Source: CAIKMD01 sp963702925 (GTDB lineage Bacteria; Pseudomonadota; Alphaproteobacteria; ATCC43930; CGMCC-115725). From it: a DNA stretch of 64,000 bases. This document shows, piece after piece, positions 62,721 through 64,000 of the stretch. The DNA is taken from positions 2,294,001 through 2,358,000 of the forward strand of contig OY969771.1 in NCBI GenBank assembly GCA_963702925.1. Direction: 5' to 3'. The notes below the pieces were generated by a model. It did not search any database. It saw only the letters and a list, made by a program, of their open reading frames with translations, and was not told the origin of the DNA. A program made the position numbers and the translations under genes. Numbering within the stretch: position 1 is the stretch's first letter; the number at the start of each line of letters is the position of its first letter.

Positions 62721-63515
62721 ATGCTTTACCTCTATCAAGGCAGCACTTCGGTCTGTTCCGTCAAGGTACGATTGGCGCTCGCCGAAAAGGGCTTGGCCTA
62801 TGACGGCGAGGTGCTCGACCTCCAGCGGGGCGACCAGCATCGCCCGGACTACGCCAAGCTCAATCCCAACGAGGTGGTGCCGACCCTGGTCGATGACGGC
62901 AAGGTCATCATCGAATCGACGCTGATCATCGAATATCTCGACGAAGCGTTTCCGCAGCCGCCCTTGATGCCGAGCGACCCTTATGCCCGCGCTCTCGCGC
63001 GACTCTTCATGAAGAAGATCGACGATTATCTGCATTCGGCCTGCTCGACCGTCACCTTTGCCACAGCCAACCGCAAGGTTCTGATCAAGAAAAGCCCCGA
63101 GGAGCTGGCGGCGCATCTCGCCAAGATCCCGAATCCCGATTACCGCGAACGGCAGCGGCTTTCGATCGCTCATGGCTTGGCCGCGCCGCATGTCGCCCAA
63201 GCCTTGCGCGGCTATGACAAATATGTCGCCGACATGGAAGCAGCCTTGGCCGACAAGCCTTATCTTGCCGGCAATTCCTACACCCTCGCCGATGCCGCGG
63301 CGACGCCTTATCTCTTCCGCGCCGAAGTGCTCGGCATGGACAGGCTCTGGAATGGCCGGCGGCCCAAGGTGACGGCTTGGTATGACCGGATCCGCAGCCG
63401 GCCGAGCTTCGAGAAGGCGGTCACGAGCTGGGTTTCGGACGCCGATCGCGAGCGCTTCACCGTGCCGCGCGAGGAAACCTGGGCCAAAGTGCGCGAGGTT
63501 TTGGGTCTCGCCTAG
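62721..63515 (+). CDS. Glutathione S-transferase
   Basis: This 264-residue GST has a thioredoxin-like N-domain (MLYLYQGSTSVCSVKVR, NPNEVVPTLVDDG, ESTLIIEYLDE) and an all-helical C-domain. The ATG at 62721 has GGAAG 5 bp upstream; the in-frame ATG at 62709 lacks a ribosome-binding site. Placement beside aromatic hydroxylases suggests a detoxification or isomerase role. It ends 6 bp before the convergent phoD-like gene. Confidence 0.9.
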   Translation: MLYLYQGSTSVCSVKVRLALAEKGLAYDGEVLDLQRGDQHRPDYAKLNPNEVVPTLVDDGKVIIESTLIIEYLDEAFPQPPLMPSDPYARALARLFMKKIDDYLHSACSTVTFATANRKVLIKKSPEELAAHLAKIPNPDYRERQRLSIAHGLAAPHVAQALRGYDKYVADMEAALADKPYLAGNSYTLADAAATPYLFRAEVLGMDRLWNGRRPKVTAWYDRIRSRPSFEKAVTSWVSDADRERFTVPREETWAKVREVLGLA

Positions 63516-63521
63516 AATCGC

Positions 63522-64000
63522 TCAGGCTTCGACCGCGCCGGCGCGGCCGTTTTCGACAACATAACTTTTGAGTGTAGCGATCGTCGCATTCGGGTCGGTC
63601 GCATCCGACACGACACGCATCCTGACATCCATGCGCTCGGGCGCGACATCCACGGCGACATAACCGCGCCGCCGGCTTTCGAAGAAATGCACATGCGGGT
63701 TGTCCGGCATCCACGCCATGAAGGTGTCATAGGGCGGCCCGAAAGACGTGATCGACGTGCCGACAAATTCCGTGGCGATGACGGGTGCGTTCGGATCACT
63801 CGAATCGAGCTTCAAATCATTCGACCAGAAAGCATGGCTGTCGCCGCCGATCACCACGGGGTTCTTCACCCTTGCATCGCGAATGTGGCGCAACAGGCGC
63901 TCGCGGCAGGCAGGGTAGCCGTTCCAATCGTCGGTCCAGTAAGCAATGCTGCCGTCCGGTTGGCGCTCTTTAAGCTCGGCCATCAGCACGTCTTGTGCGA
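63522..64000 (-). CDS. phoD: Alkaline phosphatase D-like protein, C-terminal part
   Basis: The last 159 or so residues of a PhoD-type metallophosphoesterase are present; the start lies beyond the right edge. Motifs include WTDDWNGYPACRERLL, VVIGGDSHAFWSN and the C-terminal domain ending at AVEA. PhoD proteins are usually Tat-exported phosphodiesterases or phosphatases. The signal and most metal ligands are outside the window. Confidence 0.9.
   Translation of the reverse strand, partial: AQDVLMAELKERQPDGSIAYWTDDWNGYPACRERLLRHIRDARVKNPVVIGGDSHAFWSNDLKLDSSDPNAPVIATEFVGTSITSFGPPYDTFMAWMPDNPHVHFFESRRRGYVAVDVAPERMDVRMRVVSDATDPNATIATLKSYVVENGRAGAVEA

Overview
The window is a GC-rich chromosomal segment of an alphaproteobacterium, most like the Rhodospirillales and their relatives. 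The evidence is gene order and gene content: the lnt-XRE-trmB-rimP-nusA-infB-rbfA-truB-rpsO-pnp block, the mutM-echA-rpsT-dnaA-dnaN-recF-gyrB block, an Irr-type iron regulator, a giant 1593-residue NAD-glutamate dehydrogenase, and a good CtrA box. I see no rRNA, tRNA, CRISPR array, transposase or integrase. The order-level placement is inference.

Layout. 1-15.8 kb (+): the end of a PhoH ATPase gene, ybeY, a corC-like gene and lnt, overlapping end to end; then an XRE regulator, trmB, and the translation and RNA-decay operon from rimP (behind two terminator-like hairpins) to pnp, with a flavin oxidoreductase gene coupled to the pnp stop. 15.9-18.85 kb (+): irr, then rubrerythrin behind a 6-3-6 palindrome that looks like an Irr/Fur-type iron box, then a CCG-domain Fe-S protein and a DUF3501 protein. 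24.05-18.85 kb (-): a tight operon ubiE-coaBC-dut-rrf2-cysK-moeB-SH3. 24.1-33.1 kb (+): mutM, a small exported protein, echA, rpsT, then dnaA, dnaN, recF and gyrB. No DnaA-box cluster is visible, so the origin is not located.

33.1-46 kb is more mosaic. A RibD/DHFR-like reductase gene lies between two direct copies, exactly 1000 bp apart, of the 3' end of a HAD hydrolase gene. It is followed by a ThDP enzyme with a clear promoter and terminator, a degenerate 60-63 bp tandem repeat, a gentisate-dioxygenase-like cupin protein, a lytic-transglycosylase-like gene behind the CtrA box, a PmtA-like methyltransferase gene, the giant glutamate dehydrogenase gene, and an AT-richer orphan gene.

46-64 kb: a divergent SDR/AraC pair, two strong palindromes, a cytochrome bd operon read leftward (cydP-cydA-cydB-cydX, with cydB frameshifted in this sequence), acsA, small exported or hypothetical proteins, and a catabolic group (SDR, Tat-exported alpha/beta hydrolase, Pht5-like protein, two tandem FAD hydroxylases, GST) interrupted by purH. 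The window ends inside a phoD-like gene.

Working together: the left third is core translation and RNA turnover, irr to DUF3501 looks like an iron-controlled peroxide-defence unit, the centre is the replication-initiation cluster, and the right third holds respiratory and aromatic-compound functions. No wholly new system is obvious. The best leads are the iron-boxed rubrerythrin module, the 1000-bp duplication scar, the 11-bp iterons between dnaA and dnaN, the CtrA-boxed transglycosylase, and catalytic or ligand-residue losses in CoaBC and MutM.
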